DNA of 64,000 nt from Micromonospora sediminimaris. Its GTDB lineage: Bacteria > Actinomycetota > Actinomycetes > Mycobacteriales > Micromonosporaceae. Location of the stretch: assembly GCA_900112325.1 (NCBI GenBank), contig FOLJ01000016.1, positions 62,001-126,000 of the forward strand. The letters are read 5' to 3'. The notes under the pieces were generated by a model, which saw only the letters and a program-made list of their open reading frames with translations, did no database searches and was not told where the DNA came from. Position numbers and translations under genes: made by a program. Of this stretch, positions 35,133 to 43,313 are shown piece by piece. Numbering within the stretch: position 1 is the stretch's first letter; every line of letters begins with the position of its first letter.

Positions 35133-35784
35133 ACTGGACGGGCAGGCCGGCCACTCGCCATTCCAGGATGCCGTCGGTGGCGCACCGTGCCTGCCGGCCG
35201 TGGGCGCTGAGGAGCCGGACCGCGTCGTGAGCGAGGGCGCAGTAGGCACCGCGACAGTAGGCGATGACCTCCCGGTCTTCGGGCAGTTCGGCGAGCCTGT
35301 CCTCGAGTTCGTCAAGTGGTATGGATACCGCGCCGGGCAGATGCCCGGCGGCGTACTCCGGTGCCGGTCGCACGTCGAGGACGACGACGTCGCCGGCTTC
35401 GGCCCGGCGGAGCAGCTCGGCCAGATCGATTTGTTCGGTGTCGTCGGGACCAAGGTAGGCGCGGCGGGCCTGCTCGGTGTGCGGTCGGTGCCGCTGCGCC
35501 ACGCTGCGGAGGTTCGCGAACAGGGCGGCGACGTCGTCGCCGGCCAGGGAGTACCAGATCCGGGTGCCGTCGCGGCGGGTGGCGACGAGCCCGGCTGCGA
35601 GGAGACGTTGCAGGTGCGCCGAGCAGGTGGACAGCCCGAGGTCGGCGGCGTTGGCGAGGTCCTCGACGCTGCGCGGGCCCTGGGCGAGCAGGTCGAGCAG
35701 TTCCAGGCGCTTCGGGCTGCCGAGGGCTTTGCCGACGGCGGCGAACTCGGCGAACAGCGCGTCCTTGGCGGCTCGGTCACCCAT
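35119..35784 (-). CDS. ArsR-family regulator fused to a rhodanese domain
   Basis: A 221-aa fusion. Residues 10-85 are a winged-helix ArsR domain (LGSPKRLELLDLLAQGPRSV, then LSTCSAHLQRLLAAGLV). Residues 125-215 are a rhodanese domain (VVVLDVRPAPEYAAGHLPG) with active-site Cys177 in AYCRGAYC. The HTH half has a single Cys54 instead of the two cysteines of BigR/SqrR persulfide sensors, so sensing may involve the rhodanese cysteines. It is the last gene of a three-gene operon whose products fit H2S/persulfide handling, and is likely its autoregulator. Confidence 0.88.
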   Translation of the reverse strand: MGDRAAKDALFAEFAAVGKALGSPKRLELLDLLAQGPRSVEDLANAADLGLSTCSAHLQRLLAAGLVATRRDGTRIWYSLAGDDVAALFANLRSVAQRHRPHTEQARRAYLGPDDTEQIDLAELLRRAEAGDVVVLDVRPAPEYAAGHLPGAVSIPLDELEDRLAELPEDREVIAYCRGAYCALAHDAVRLLSAHGRQARCATDGILEWRVAGLPVQFRAA

Positions 35785-37084
35785 TGGTGCCTCCCTGGGG
35801 TGCTGACGAGGCCGGGATCCGGCGTCGGTGGGTCTCGTACATTCTGGCGGCGACGACCAGCCCGGACGCGGCGGTGAGGGCGGCGACGGTCCAAATCGCC
35901 GCCCGGATTCCGAAGGCGTCGGCGACGACACCGGCGAGCAGGGCGCCTACCGCGAAGCCGCCGTCGCGCCAGAGCCGGTAGACGCCGACGGAGCGGGCCC
36001 GCCACGCCGGGTGGGCGACGTCACCGATGGACGCCAGCAGCGTCGGGTAGACCATCGCGGTGCCGGCGCCGAGCAGGACCGCCGCGACCGCCCACCAGGT
36101 GAAGGCGTCGGCGAGGGCGATCAGCGCCAGGCCGAGGGCCTGGGCCCACATGCCGGCAGCGATCAACCACTTGCGCCCCCACCGGTCCGACAGCGCGCCG
36201 GTGAACAGTTGCCCGAGGCCCCAGACCGCCGGGTAGAGCGCCGCCAGGATGCCGATGCGTCCGACGGACAGACCTGCGGCGGCGAACAGCACGGGAAACA
36301 GCCCCCACGCGAGACCGTCGTTGAGGTTGTTCACCAGACCGGCCTGGCTGGCCGACGACAGCGCGGGCTCGCGGAAGCTGGTCTGGGTGAACACCTGCCG
36401 GTTGCTCAGCTCCGGATGCAGGTGATCGTGGCGGCCGTCGGCACGGGCTACGTGGTTCGCTGCCTCCAGGCGGGCGTGCCCGCGGGTTTCCCGCACCAGG
36501 AGCGTCGACAGACCCAGCCCGAGCGCCGCGTACGCGATCCCGAGCAGGAACGGTGCCGGGCGCAGCCCGTACGCCTCGGCTAGGTACCCGGTAGCGAGCG
36601 CGGTCGCGGCGACGGCCAGGTAGCCGGCGGCCTCGTTGAACCCCATCGCGAACCCACGCCGGGCCGGCCCGACCAGGTCGATCTTCATGATCACTGTGGT
36701 GGACCAGGTGAGCCCCTGGCTGACGCCGAGCAGCACGTTGGCGGCGACGACCCACCCCCAGGTCGGTGCCCAGATCAGCAGCAGCGGTACCGGGACGGCG
36801 ATCAGCCAGCCCGCGACCAGCACCGGCTTGCGGCCGTAGCGGTCCGACCAGGTGCCGGCGAAGTAGTTCGTCGCGGCCTTGGCCAGGCCGAACGCCAGGA
36901 TATAGGTCAGTGCGACGGTGTACGCCTGCTGACCGAACCCGGACTCCGCCAGCAGCGGCAGCACCGTCCGCTCCTGGCCGAGCATCCCGCCGACAAGGGC
37001 ATTGACCGCGACGAGCAGGGAAAACTGGGCTGCGTTCTGCCGCAGGCCCAGGGCGATCGGGCGTTGAGTCGCGCGCAGACTCAT
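35777..37084 (-). CDS. MFS transporter of the persulfide operon
   Basis: A 435-aa, 12-helix MFS transporter. Motif A appears as GTWSDRYGRKPVLVAG and again in the C-terminal half as GALSDRWGRKWLIAAG. It overlaps the MBL-rhodanese gene by 4 nt and the ArsR-rhodanese gene by 8 nt, so translation is coupled. MFS proteins sit in several actinomycete ArsR-rhodanese operons, but the substrate is not established. A sulfur oxyanion, thiosulfonate or organic persulfide would fit the enzymes around it. Confidence 0.85.
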   Translation of the reverse strand: MSLRATQRPIALGLRQNAAQFSLLVAVNALVGGMLGQERTVLPLLAESGFGQQAYTVALTYILAFGLAKAATNYFAGTWSDRYGRKPVLVAGWLIAVPVPLLLIWAPTWGWVVAANVLLGVSQGLTWSTTVIMKIDLVGPARRGFAMGFNEAAGYLAVAATALATGYLAEAYGLRPAPFLLGIAYAALGLGLSTLLVRETRGHARLEAANHVARADGRHDHLHPELSNRQVFTQTSFREPALSSASQAGLVNNLNDGLAWGLFPVLFAAAGLSVGRIGILAALYPAVWGLGQLFTGALSDRWGRKWLIAAGMWAQALGLALIALADAFTWWAVAAVLLGAGTAMVYPTLLASIGDVAHPAWRARSVGVYRLWRDGGFAVGALLAGVVADAFGIRAAIWTVAALTAASGLVVAARMYETHRRRIPASSAPQGGTNG

Positions 37085-38442
37085 GCTCCCACCTCCAGCT
37101 TCGCGCCAGTCGCGGTGGACCAGTCCGACGGGCCGCCGGCGAGCACGGCGAGATCGGTGCGGTCGGCCCGGGCGAGCAGGCTGGCGGCCGTCATAGCCCG
37201 TTCTCCGTGGCCGCACATCAACACGGTGCGGCCGACTGGCGCTGCCCCGGCACGAGCGGCAAGGCCGCCGAGTTCGATGTGCCGGGCGCCCGGGACATGA
37301 CCGGTGGTGTACTCGCTGATCTGCCGAACGTCCAGGATGGAGGCGTCGGCCAGCGCCGCGCCGTCGACCAGCGGAATCGACCTGAGCTGCCCACCGGCCG
37401 CGGTCCAGGTGGCCATGCCCCCGGTGAACTCACCAGCGAGCCGGTCGTAGCCGATCTTCAATGCCTGCCAGATCACCTCGTCCCGGTCCTGGTCGGCGTT
37501 GCGAACCACGACCAAGGGGCGGTCGGGGTCGACGAGCCATCCCAGCCACGTGGCGAACACCCCGCGCAGCGGAATGGACAGCGAGCCGGGGATGTGTCCG
37601 GCGGCGAAGTCGGCAACCGGCCGGACGTCGACAACCTCGGCGTCGGCCTCGCGCAGGCGCCGAACGTCCTCGACCCTCAGGTCGGGCAGGACGGCTGCGC
37701 TCCCGACCAGCGCCGGCCCGAGACGGTTCAGCTCCGGCAGTCGCAGGAAGTACGGCGGGAACGTGCCCAGCGAACCCAGCAGCGCCGTCACGAACGCGTC
37801 CTCGGACTCGGCGCGCAACAGCGCGTTCGTCGCCCTCTGAGCCCCGATGGTCGAGGTCCGTTCCGCGCTGGGCGGTGCCGAGCAGAACGACCCCGCGCCA
37901 TGTGTCGGCCACACCGCCACCGCGTCGCCAAGCGTCGCGAGACGGCGCAGCGACCGGTACTGGGCCCGGGCCAGTTCCTCGGTGCGCTCCGGCGCCACCA
38001 GGTCGGTACGCGCGGCAGCTCCGACCAGCAGCGATCCCCCGGTGAACACCCCGACGGTCCACGGGCCGTCCAGCACCTCGAAGGCGATGTGCTCGTGCGT
38101 GTGCCCCGGGGTCGCCAGGACCCGAAGGGTCAACCCACCCAGGTCCACCTCGTCCCCGTCGGCCAGCGCGACGTGTCCGAACTCGCGCTGGCCCGCCGCC
38201 GAGGCCAGCACCCGCGCACCGTCGCTGGCCGCCAGGTCACGGGCACCGGACAGGAAATCCGCGTGCAGATGCGTGTCAGCGGCGTAAGCGATCCGCAGGC
38301 CACGACGCTCGGCGACCGCCCGCAGCGTCCGCAGGTCACGGCTCGCGTCCACCGCCAGCGCCCGACCATCACCAAGATCCAGCAGATACGCCGTGTTCCC
38401 CAGACCCTCGTCGACCAGCGGAACCACATTCACCTCAGCCAT
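37081..38442 (-). CDS. MBL-fold persulfide dioxygenase-like protein with two rhodanese domains
   Basis: A 453-aa protein. The N-terminal MBL domain (about 1-240) has THLHADFLSG, with His58 and His60 and Asp62, and TPGHTHEH. The last His of the canonical HxHxDH is Phe63, tolerable because ETHE1-type enzymes bind iron through only the first His, a later His and an Asp. Rhodanese domain 1 (about 260-350) lacks the catalytic Cys (VVVRNADQDRD). Domain 2 (about 360-450) keeps it in LMCGHGERAM. It should oxidise glutathione- or mycothiol-persulfide to sulfite, with sulfur transfer by the second domain. ATG 38442 has GAGGAGG 5 nt upstream. Confidence 0.88.
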   Translation of the reverse strand: MAEVNVVPLVDEGLGNTAYLLDLGDGRALAVDASRDLRTLRAVAERRGLRIAYAADTHLHADFLSGARDLAASDGARVLASAAGQREFGHVALADGDEVDLGGLTLRVLATPGHTHEHIAFEVLDGPWTVGVFTGGSLLVGAAARTDLVAPERTEELARAQYRSLRRLATLGDAVAVWPTHGAGSFCSAPPSAERTSTIGAQRATNALLRAESEDAFVTALLGSLGTFPPYFLRLPELNRLGPALVGSAAVLPDLRVEDVRRLREADAEVVDVRPVADFAAGHIPGSLSIPLRGVFATWLGWLVDPDRPLVVVRNADQDRDEVIWQALKIGYDRLAGEFTGGMATWTAAGGQLRSIPLVDGAALADASILDVRQISEYTTGHVPGARHIELGGLAARAGAAPVGRTVLMCGHGERAMTAASLLARADRTDLAVLAGGPSDWSTATGAKLEVGA

Positions 38443-38490
38443 CACATCCTCCTCGCCTGGCCGCCCACGTCGGCAAACCACACCTTAAAT

Positions 38491-38513
38491 ACAGTATTCC
38501 AACGAATATTGGA
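38491..38513 (-). promoter_or_regulatory. promoter and nested inverted repeats upstream of the persulfide operon
   Basis: TATTC-CAAC-GAATA (38495-38508) overlaps a second repeat TCCAA-CGAATA-TTGGA (38498-38513). On the minus strand TACTGT (38496-38491) is a good -10. AT-rich symmetrical sites in this place are as expected for the ArsR-type autoregulator encoded at the end of the operon. Confidence 0.5.
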
Positions 38514-38559
38514 GAAGGGCAAGAGCCGACGTCCTCAATCCATCGCGAGGCGAGCCTGG

Positions 38560-38595
38560 TTGACAGCTGGCACATCCGGTGTGCAACATATTGCA
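38560..38595 (+). promoter_or_regulatory. promoter with GntR-type operator at the start codon
   Basis: A consensus -35 TTGACA (38560-38565) is followed after 18 nt by CAACAT. The inverted repeat TGCAA-CATA-TTGCA (38582-38595) covers the -10 and ends on the A of the ATG at 38595. This predicts a leaderless, self-repressed transcript. Confidence 0.5.
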
Positions 38596-39269
38596 TGCCT
38601 GTTCCACGGGGGCCGGGACTCGCTCCCAGGTCACTTCTCCGCGACGAGGCCTACCGGGCGATCCGCGACGCCATCGTCGGCGGCACGCTGGCCCCCGGTG
38701 AACGCCTCAACGACAACGACCTGGTCGAGTGGCTCGGCGTGAGCCGCACCCCGGTCCGGGAGGCCCTGGCCCGCCTGGAGCAGGCAGGTCTGGTGCAGAC
38801 CAGACCCGGCCGATACACGATGGTCAGCCCGCTGGACGTCCGCGCCGCCCGAAACGCCCAGTCGGTCACGGCCGCCATGCACGAACTGGCCGTCCGCGAG
38901 GCGCTGCCCAACCTCTCCGCCGACGAGATCGACGTCATGCGCGCGGCCAACGCCCGGTTCGCCGAGGCGCTGCGGCATGACGACGTGGACGCGGCCATCG
39001 CCGCCGACGACGACTTCCACGCAGTTGCCGTCCAGGCCAGCGCCAACCAGGCCCTACGCGACGTGCTCGAACAGTTCACCCCGGTGCTGCGTCGCCTGGA
39101 GCGACTGCGTTTCTCCTCTCTCAGCGGCCGAGAGTCGGTCGCTCAGCACGAGCTGATCATCGCGCGGTGCGAGGCCGGAGATGTCGCAGGTGCGGCGGAG
39201 GCCACCCGCGCCAACTGGGAGACCCTCGCTCCCCTGCTCGACACCGACGCCCCCGAGTCAACCGGCTGA
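38595..39269 (+). CDS. GntR-family regulator, FadR/VanR-type (FCD domain)
   Basis: A 224-aa regulator. The N-terminal winged helix is DEAYRAIRDAIVGGTLAPGE, followed by LGVSRTPVREALARLEQAG, the classic GntR recognition helix. The C-terminal helical FCD domain (about 85-215) has DDDFHAVAV and a later QHELI, which carry the Asp and His metal ligands of the family. Its ligand is probably an organic acid. The operator over its own start suggests autoregulation. It is divergent from the persulfide operon but no direct link is shown. Confidence 0.88.
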   Translation: MPVPRGPGLAPRSLLRDEAYRAIRDAIVGGTLAPGERLNDNDLVEWLGVSRTPVREALARLEQAGLVQTRPGRYTMVSPLDVRAARNAQSVTAAMHELAVREALPNLSADEIDVMRAANARFAEALRHDDVDAAIAADDDFHAVAVQASANQALRDVLEQFTPVLRRLERLRFSSLSGRESVAQHELIIARCEAGDVAGAAEATRANWETLAPLLDTDAPESTG

Positions 39270-39320
39270 GCTGGGACGTCCCCCACTCGGGCAGGTCGGG
39301 CCGGGACGTACGCTTGCGGC

Positions 39321-39806
39321 ATGGCTGAGGAACCTCGGTGGTTGACCGACCACGAGCGCGACGCCTGGCTTGCCCTGGCCAAACTCATGTTCAACCTGCC
39401 GAGCGCCCTCGACGCCCAGCTCCTGCGCGACAACCACCTCACGCTGTTCGACTACTTCGTGCTCAGCGGCCTGTCCATGGCACCCGCACGCACCCTGCGG
39501 CTCAGTGATCTGGCCAGCCAGATCAGCTGCTCGCTGTCCCGACTGTCGAACGTCGTGAAGCGGCTCGAACAGCGGGGACTGCTGCGCCGCGCACCCGACC
39601 CGGAGAGCCCCCGCTACACCGTGGCCACGCTCACCGAGGACGGGTGGGATCTTGTGGTCGCCGCAGCTCCCGGACACGTCGCCGCCGTCCGTCACTACGT
39701 CATCGACGGCCTCACCGCGAGTCAGATCGACGTCCTGCGCGAGGTCGCCTGCCACGTGACGCGGCAGATCGCCGAGACCCCGGAGACCGCTGCGCGCCCC
39801 CGTTGA
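39321..39806 (+). CDS. MarR-family transcriptional regulator
   Basis: A 161-aa MarR protein with the winged helix LRLSDLASQISCSLSRLSNVV and wing KRLEQRGLLRRAPDPESPRYTVATLT. The N-terminal helices include NHLTLFDYFVLSGLSMAP. TACGCT plus 6 nt precedes the ATG, so the mRNA is probably leaderless. No obviously controlled target gene is adjacent: it converges on the sensor kinase gene of the biosynthetic locus. Confidence 0.85.
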   Translation: MAEEPRWLTDHERDAWLALAKLMFNLPSALDAQLLRDNHLTLFDYFVLSGLSMAPARTLRLSDLASQISCSLSRLSNVVKRLEQRGLLRRAPDPESPRYTVATLTEDGWDLVVAAAPGHVAAVRHYVIDGLTASQIDVLREVACHVTRQIAETPETAARPR

Positions 39807-39854
39807 CACCGGCCGGTCAGCTCTCGTTCCACACGTCCCGTACGCCCTCCCCGG

Positions 39855-41162
39855 TCAGGCGTCGCCGGAGACCGACGCGAGCGTCGACGCAGCCGGTCGC
39901 GGGCTCGTCCCGACCGGCAGCCGGACGGCGAACCGGGCGCCCCGACCGGGATGGCTGCGGGCGTCGATGCTGCCTCCGTGCCCGGTGACCACCTCCCGAA
40001 GCAGTGCCAGGCCGAGCCCGGTGTGGCGCTTCTCCGGGCCCGCGCCGCTGTAGAACCGGTCGAAGATGCGGTCGGCCGGGTCGAAGCCGTTGCCGGTGTC
40101 GGCGACGATCAACTCCGCCACGTCGGGGGCGGGCAGGCGCACCGTCACGTCGATCCGTCCGCCGGCCGGGGTGTGGGTGAGGGCGTTGGTCAGCAGTTCG
40201 CTGATCACCCGCCGCAGCGCCGATTCCACCCCGGCGACCGGGACCGGCACGTCCGGACGGCTGAGGGTGAGCGCCACACCCTGTTCGCCGGCCCGGTCGT
40301 TCTCAGCGAGCACGGCGGCCTCGGCGAGAGTGGCCAGGTCCACCGGGTCGGCGGCCGGCCGGTCACCCGGGGCGGCGGCCAGCCGGGCGGAGAGCAGCAG
40401 GTCGTTGACGACCTCGCCGAGTCGTCTGGTGGTGCCGGTCAGGCGATTCAGCTCCGACTGGTACTCGACGGGGATGCCGGCGGCGCCGGCCCGCCGCGCC
40501 AGCAGTTGTGCCCGGGTGTGCACCTGCGCGATGGGCGTACGCAGTTCGTGGCTGACGTCGGCGATGAATCGGCGCTGCCGGGCGAGGGAGTCGGCCAGCG
40601 GCGCGACGGCGAGCCGGCCCACCACGCAACCGCTGGCGACGGCGACGACCAGCCCGAGCAGTTCCGCGACGGCGAGCGCGACGAGCAGGTGACGCCGGTC
40701 GGCGAGTTGGTACCGGGCGTCGAAGATCGCCTGCACGACGTCCTCGCCACGGGTCTCGGTCAGGACGAAGTAGACCGTGCCGTTGCGCGTGATCGTGGTT
40801 TCCGCCGGGACTCCGGTGCTGGCCGTGGTGGTCATCGCCGTCGCCAGCGGGAACCCGGGCGGTGCCGGCACCGTACCGCCGCTGATCTCACCGTCGCGGA
40901 GCAGGAACAGCCAGGTGCAGCCGGGTGGACCGGACGGGTCGCTACGGCTGGCGGTGTAGGCGAGTTCGCGTTTGATCTGGCGCTCCTGGTCACGGACCAG
41001 CATGCCGTAGGCGAGCACGCCGACCGCCGTGACCAGGACGGTCACCGCGAGCCCGACCAGCACGCCGACCCGGCGACGGGCCCTGGCCACCACGATGCGC
41101 TCGGCCGCCATCCAGGAGAGGCCGGCCGGCGCCGGCCGGCGCAGCCTCCGCCACGGCGTCAC
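39855..41162 (-). CDS. sensor histidine kinase of the biosynthetic locus
   Basis: A 435-aa membrane kinase. Helix 1 (about residues 32-55) and helix 2 (about 160-185) flank an extracytoplasmic sensor loop of about 100 residues (with PPGCTWLFLLRDGEISGG). The H box is FIADVSHELRTPIAQVH, the N box ISELLTNALTHTPAG, the G1 box ADTGNGFDP, and the G2 box HTGLGLALLREVV. All are intact. The GTG start overlaps the response regulator stop by 4 nt. Probably cluster-situated: it lies next to the lyase/FOXRED2-like genes whose promoters share OmpR-type repeats. Confidence 0.9.
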   Translation of the reverse strand: MTPWRRLRRPAPAGLSWMAAERIVVARARRRVGVLVGLAVTVLVTAVGVLAYGMLVRDQERQIKRELAYTASRSDPSGPPGCTWLFLLRDGEISGGTVPAPPGFPLATAMTTTASTGVPAETTITRNGTVYFVLTETRGEDVVQAIFDARYQLADRRHLLVALAVAELLGLVVAVASGCVVGRLAVAPLADSLARQRRFIADVSHELRTPIAQVHTRAQLLARRAGAAGIPVEYQSELNRLTGTTRRLGEVVNDLLLSARLAAAPGDRPAADPVDLATLAEAAVLAENDRAGEQGVALTLSRPDVPVPVAGVESALRRVISELLTNALTHTPAGGRIDVTVRLPAPDVAELIVADTGNGFDPADRIFDRFYSGAGPEKRHTGLGLALLREVVTGHGGSIDARSHPGRGARFAVRLPVGTSPRPAASTLASVSGDA

Positions 41163-41845
41163 AGCTCACCGATCCGGTAGCCGAGGCCGTGCACGGTGCG
41201 GACCGCCGTCCGGCCGAGCTTGCGTCGCAGGTAGTACACATAGGTGTCGACGATGGAGGTCGCCGCCGCCTCGTCGAAGACCCGGCGGCGCAGCTCGGCG
41301 CGGGTGTGCACCGCTCGGGGGCGTACGGCGAGCACGCGGAGCAGTTCGAACTCCCGGGCGGAGAGCGCCACCCGGGTGCCGTCCGCCAGCACCACGTCTC
41401 GCAGGCCGAGGTCGAGCCGACCGGTGCCGATCGGCAGCGCCTCGGCGCCGTCCGAGGTACGTCTGCAGAGCGCCCGGAGCCTGGCACTCAGTTCGTCCAG
41501 GTCGAACGGCTTGATCAGGTAGTCGTCGGCGCCCGCGTTCAGGCCGGCCACCCGGTCGTCGACCGTGCCGAGCGCGGTGAGCAGCAACGCACGGGCACCG
41601 ATCGCGCGCGAGCGCAGCCGGGTCAGCAGGTTGAGCCCGTCGAGCGCCGGCAGCAGCCGATCGATCACCATCACGTCGTAGGGTCGGGTGAGCCCGAGGT
41701 GCAACCCCCGTTGTCCGTCCCGAGCCACGTCGACCTGGTATCCCTCGTCGGCAAGTACCTCGGTGAGCATGTCCGCGAGTTCCGCGTCGTCCTCGACCAG
41801 GAGCAGCCGGTGTACGTCTGGTGATACCCCGCTTACCTGTAGCAC
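41159..41845 (-). CDS. OmpR/PhoB-family response regulator, likely activator of the lyase/flavoprotein locus
   Basis: About 228 aa. The receiver domain has LLLVEDDAELAD, phosphoacceptor Asp in VMVIDRLLPALDG, and LIKPFDLDEL; the winged-helix domain contains LSAREFELLRVLAVRP and SIVDTYVYYLRRKLG. The start is uncertain: GTG 41845 is the nearest in-frame start before HRLLLVEDD, with other GTG/TTG codons up to 41890. PhoB-type regulators bind tandem 11-bp repeats. Exactly such repeats precede three transcription units 4-6 kb away, making this the prime candidate regulator. Confidence 0.9.
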   Translation of the reverse strand: MLQVSGVSPDVHRLLLVEDDAELADMLTEVLADEGYQVDVARDGQRGLHLGLTRPYDVMVIDRLLPALDGLNLLTRLRSRAIGARALLLTALGTVDDRVAGLNAGADDYLIKPFDLDELSARLRALCRRTSDGAEALPIGTGRLDLGLRDVVLADGTRVALSAREFELLRVLAVRPRAVHTRAELRRRVFDEAAATSIVDTYVYYLRRKLGRTAVRTVHGLGYRIGEL

Positions 41846-41945
41846 ACGTCGAGAATCCCACACCGATCCCTCGACATCGATTGTGACCAATGTCTCTATG
41901 TTGTCTCGATCGGCGATCGCCGCCAGCCCGATCGACCATCCGTGG

Positions 41946-43313
41946 TCATCGCCGGACCTGCTCGAAGTAGCTCGCGCAGAGGCGCTGACGTCGGGCGTCG
42001 AGCACCATCCAGGTGCCGAGCGCCAGTTGGACGAGGCTGCGCCCCACGTCGGACCAGCGGTCGCCCCACCGCATCACCGAAAGTCGGGCCCGGGCCGGCG
42101 GTCGAGCGTCGGTCGGGACGAGGAAGCAGGGTCCGCGGTTCGGCAGCGACCGGGTGTGCCGCACGGTGGAGACCAGGGCGTACCGGCGCAGCACCTCCCG
42201 GGTCACCGCGCGCATCATCACCGGCGCGACGCCGCGGGCCGGGCAGGCCCGGTTGGCGGTGACACCGAACGGGACGAAGTGCACGTCGCCCCGGTCCTGG
42301 GTGAGCCAGCGTTCCGGCTCGAAGGTGTCGTCGGCCGCCGGTCCGCTGCGCTGGTAGGCCAGGTAGTTGAAGAGCAGCACCGAGCCGGTCGGGATGGTCA
42401 GCCCGGCGTCGACCTCGATCGGGCCGGACGTGATCCGGTGCGCCACCCCGAACAGCGGATGCACCCGCAGCGTCTCGTCGATCACCCGGTCCAGGGCGGC
42501 GTCGCCGTCGGGGTCGTCGAGGGTGGCGACCAGTTCCCGCTGCACCGTCGGGTGTTGCGCCACGGCGAGCAGGAGGTGCGCCATCGCCTCCGACATCTGC
42601 ACCACGGCGGTGTTGAAGAAGGTGCCCTGGAGATACCACGCTGTCTCCTCGGCGGTGAAGGGCTCCGGCAGCGTCACCGGCGCCGTACCGGCCTCGACCC
42701 GGGCTCGCAGATAGCGGGTGAGCCGATCGCGCCGGTCCAGGTGCCGAAGCCCGCAGCACTTGAGCGCGGTGACCACGTCGTCGGCGTTGGCCACGATCAG
42801 CGCCCGGACGTCCGGCGGGCACGCGGCGCCGAAGACGAGTTCGTAGTAGACCTCCGCCCAGATCGGCATCATCAGGTCCCGCAGCCGGACGTGGCGGGTC
42901 CGGCCGGCCGGCAGCTCGTCGAGGATCCGTCGGGTCGCCGCGCCGGCCAGCTCGGTCGAACGTCGATGCGACACCGCGACCACCCGCCTGGTCGTCCGGG
43001 CCACCGTGCGGTAGCGCTCGCCCGGCTCCAGGTGTTCCTGGTGCATCTGCGGCCCCGGCGCCAGCCAGTACCAGAAGAGGTCGGAGATGCCGGCGCCCCG
43101 GCTACGCCCGCTGGCCGCCGGATGGGAGTAGATCCGGGTGAAGTGCTCGGGACCGATCCGGGGGCCGGGCACCGGAATCCCCTCGGCGCCGTTCACCCGC
43201 CTGAAGATCCACTCGCGGAGCCGGATCACCGCCGGTGGCAACCGGCGCGGCAGCAGCCAACCCACCGCCAGCAGGCCGGCCAGGCAGCACAGCAGCACCA
43301 GCGGGTAGGTCAT
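41946..43313 (-). CDS. atypical cytochrome P450 with N-terminal membrane anchor
   Basis: A 455-aa P450-fold protein. An N-terminal hydrophobic helix (about residues 4-22) followed by Arg and Pro-rich IPVPGPRIGP resembles microsomal P450s, unusual for bacteria. The K-helix ExxR is ETLR (280-283) and the PERW-like motif is FEPERWL. The haem loop FVPFGVTANRACPARG places Cys357 but has one extra residue before Cys and Ala instead of the final Gly. The I-helix GTFFNTAV lacks the usual acidic-Thr pair, so classical O2 activation may be altered (peroxygenase or isomerase type possible). It overlaps the hydroxyacid oxidase gene by 4 nt. Confidence 0.82.
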   Translation of the reverse strand: MTYPLVLLCCLAGLLAVGWLLPRRLPPAVIRLREWIFRRVNGAEGIPVPGPRIGPEHFTRIYSHPAASGRSRGAGISDLFWYWLAPGPQMHQEHLEPGERYRTVARTTRRVVAVSHRRSTELAGAATRRILDELPAGRTRHVRLRDLMMPIWAEVYYELVFGAACPPDVRALIVANADDVVTALKCCGLRHLDRRDRLTRYLRARVEAGTAPVTLPEPFTAEETAWYLQGTFFNTAVVQMSEAMAHLLLAVAQHPTVQRELVATLDDPDGDAALDRVIDETLRVHPLFGVAHRITSGPIEVDAGLTIPTGSVLLFNYLAYQRSGPAADDTFEPERWLTQDRGDVHFVPFGVTANRACPARGVAPVMMRAVTREVLRRYALVSTVRHTRSLPNRGPCFLVPTDARPPARARLSVMRWGDRWSDVGRSLVQLALGTWMVLDARRQRLCASYFEQVRR

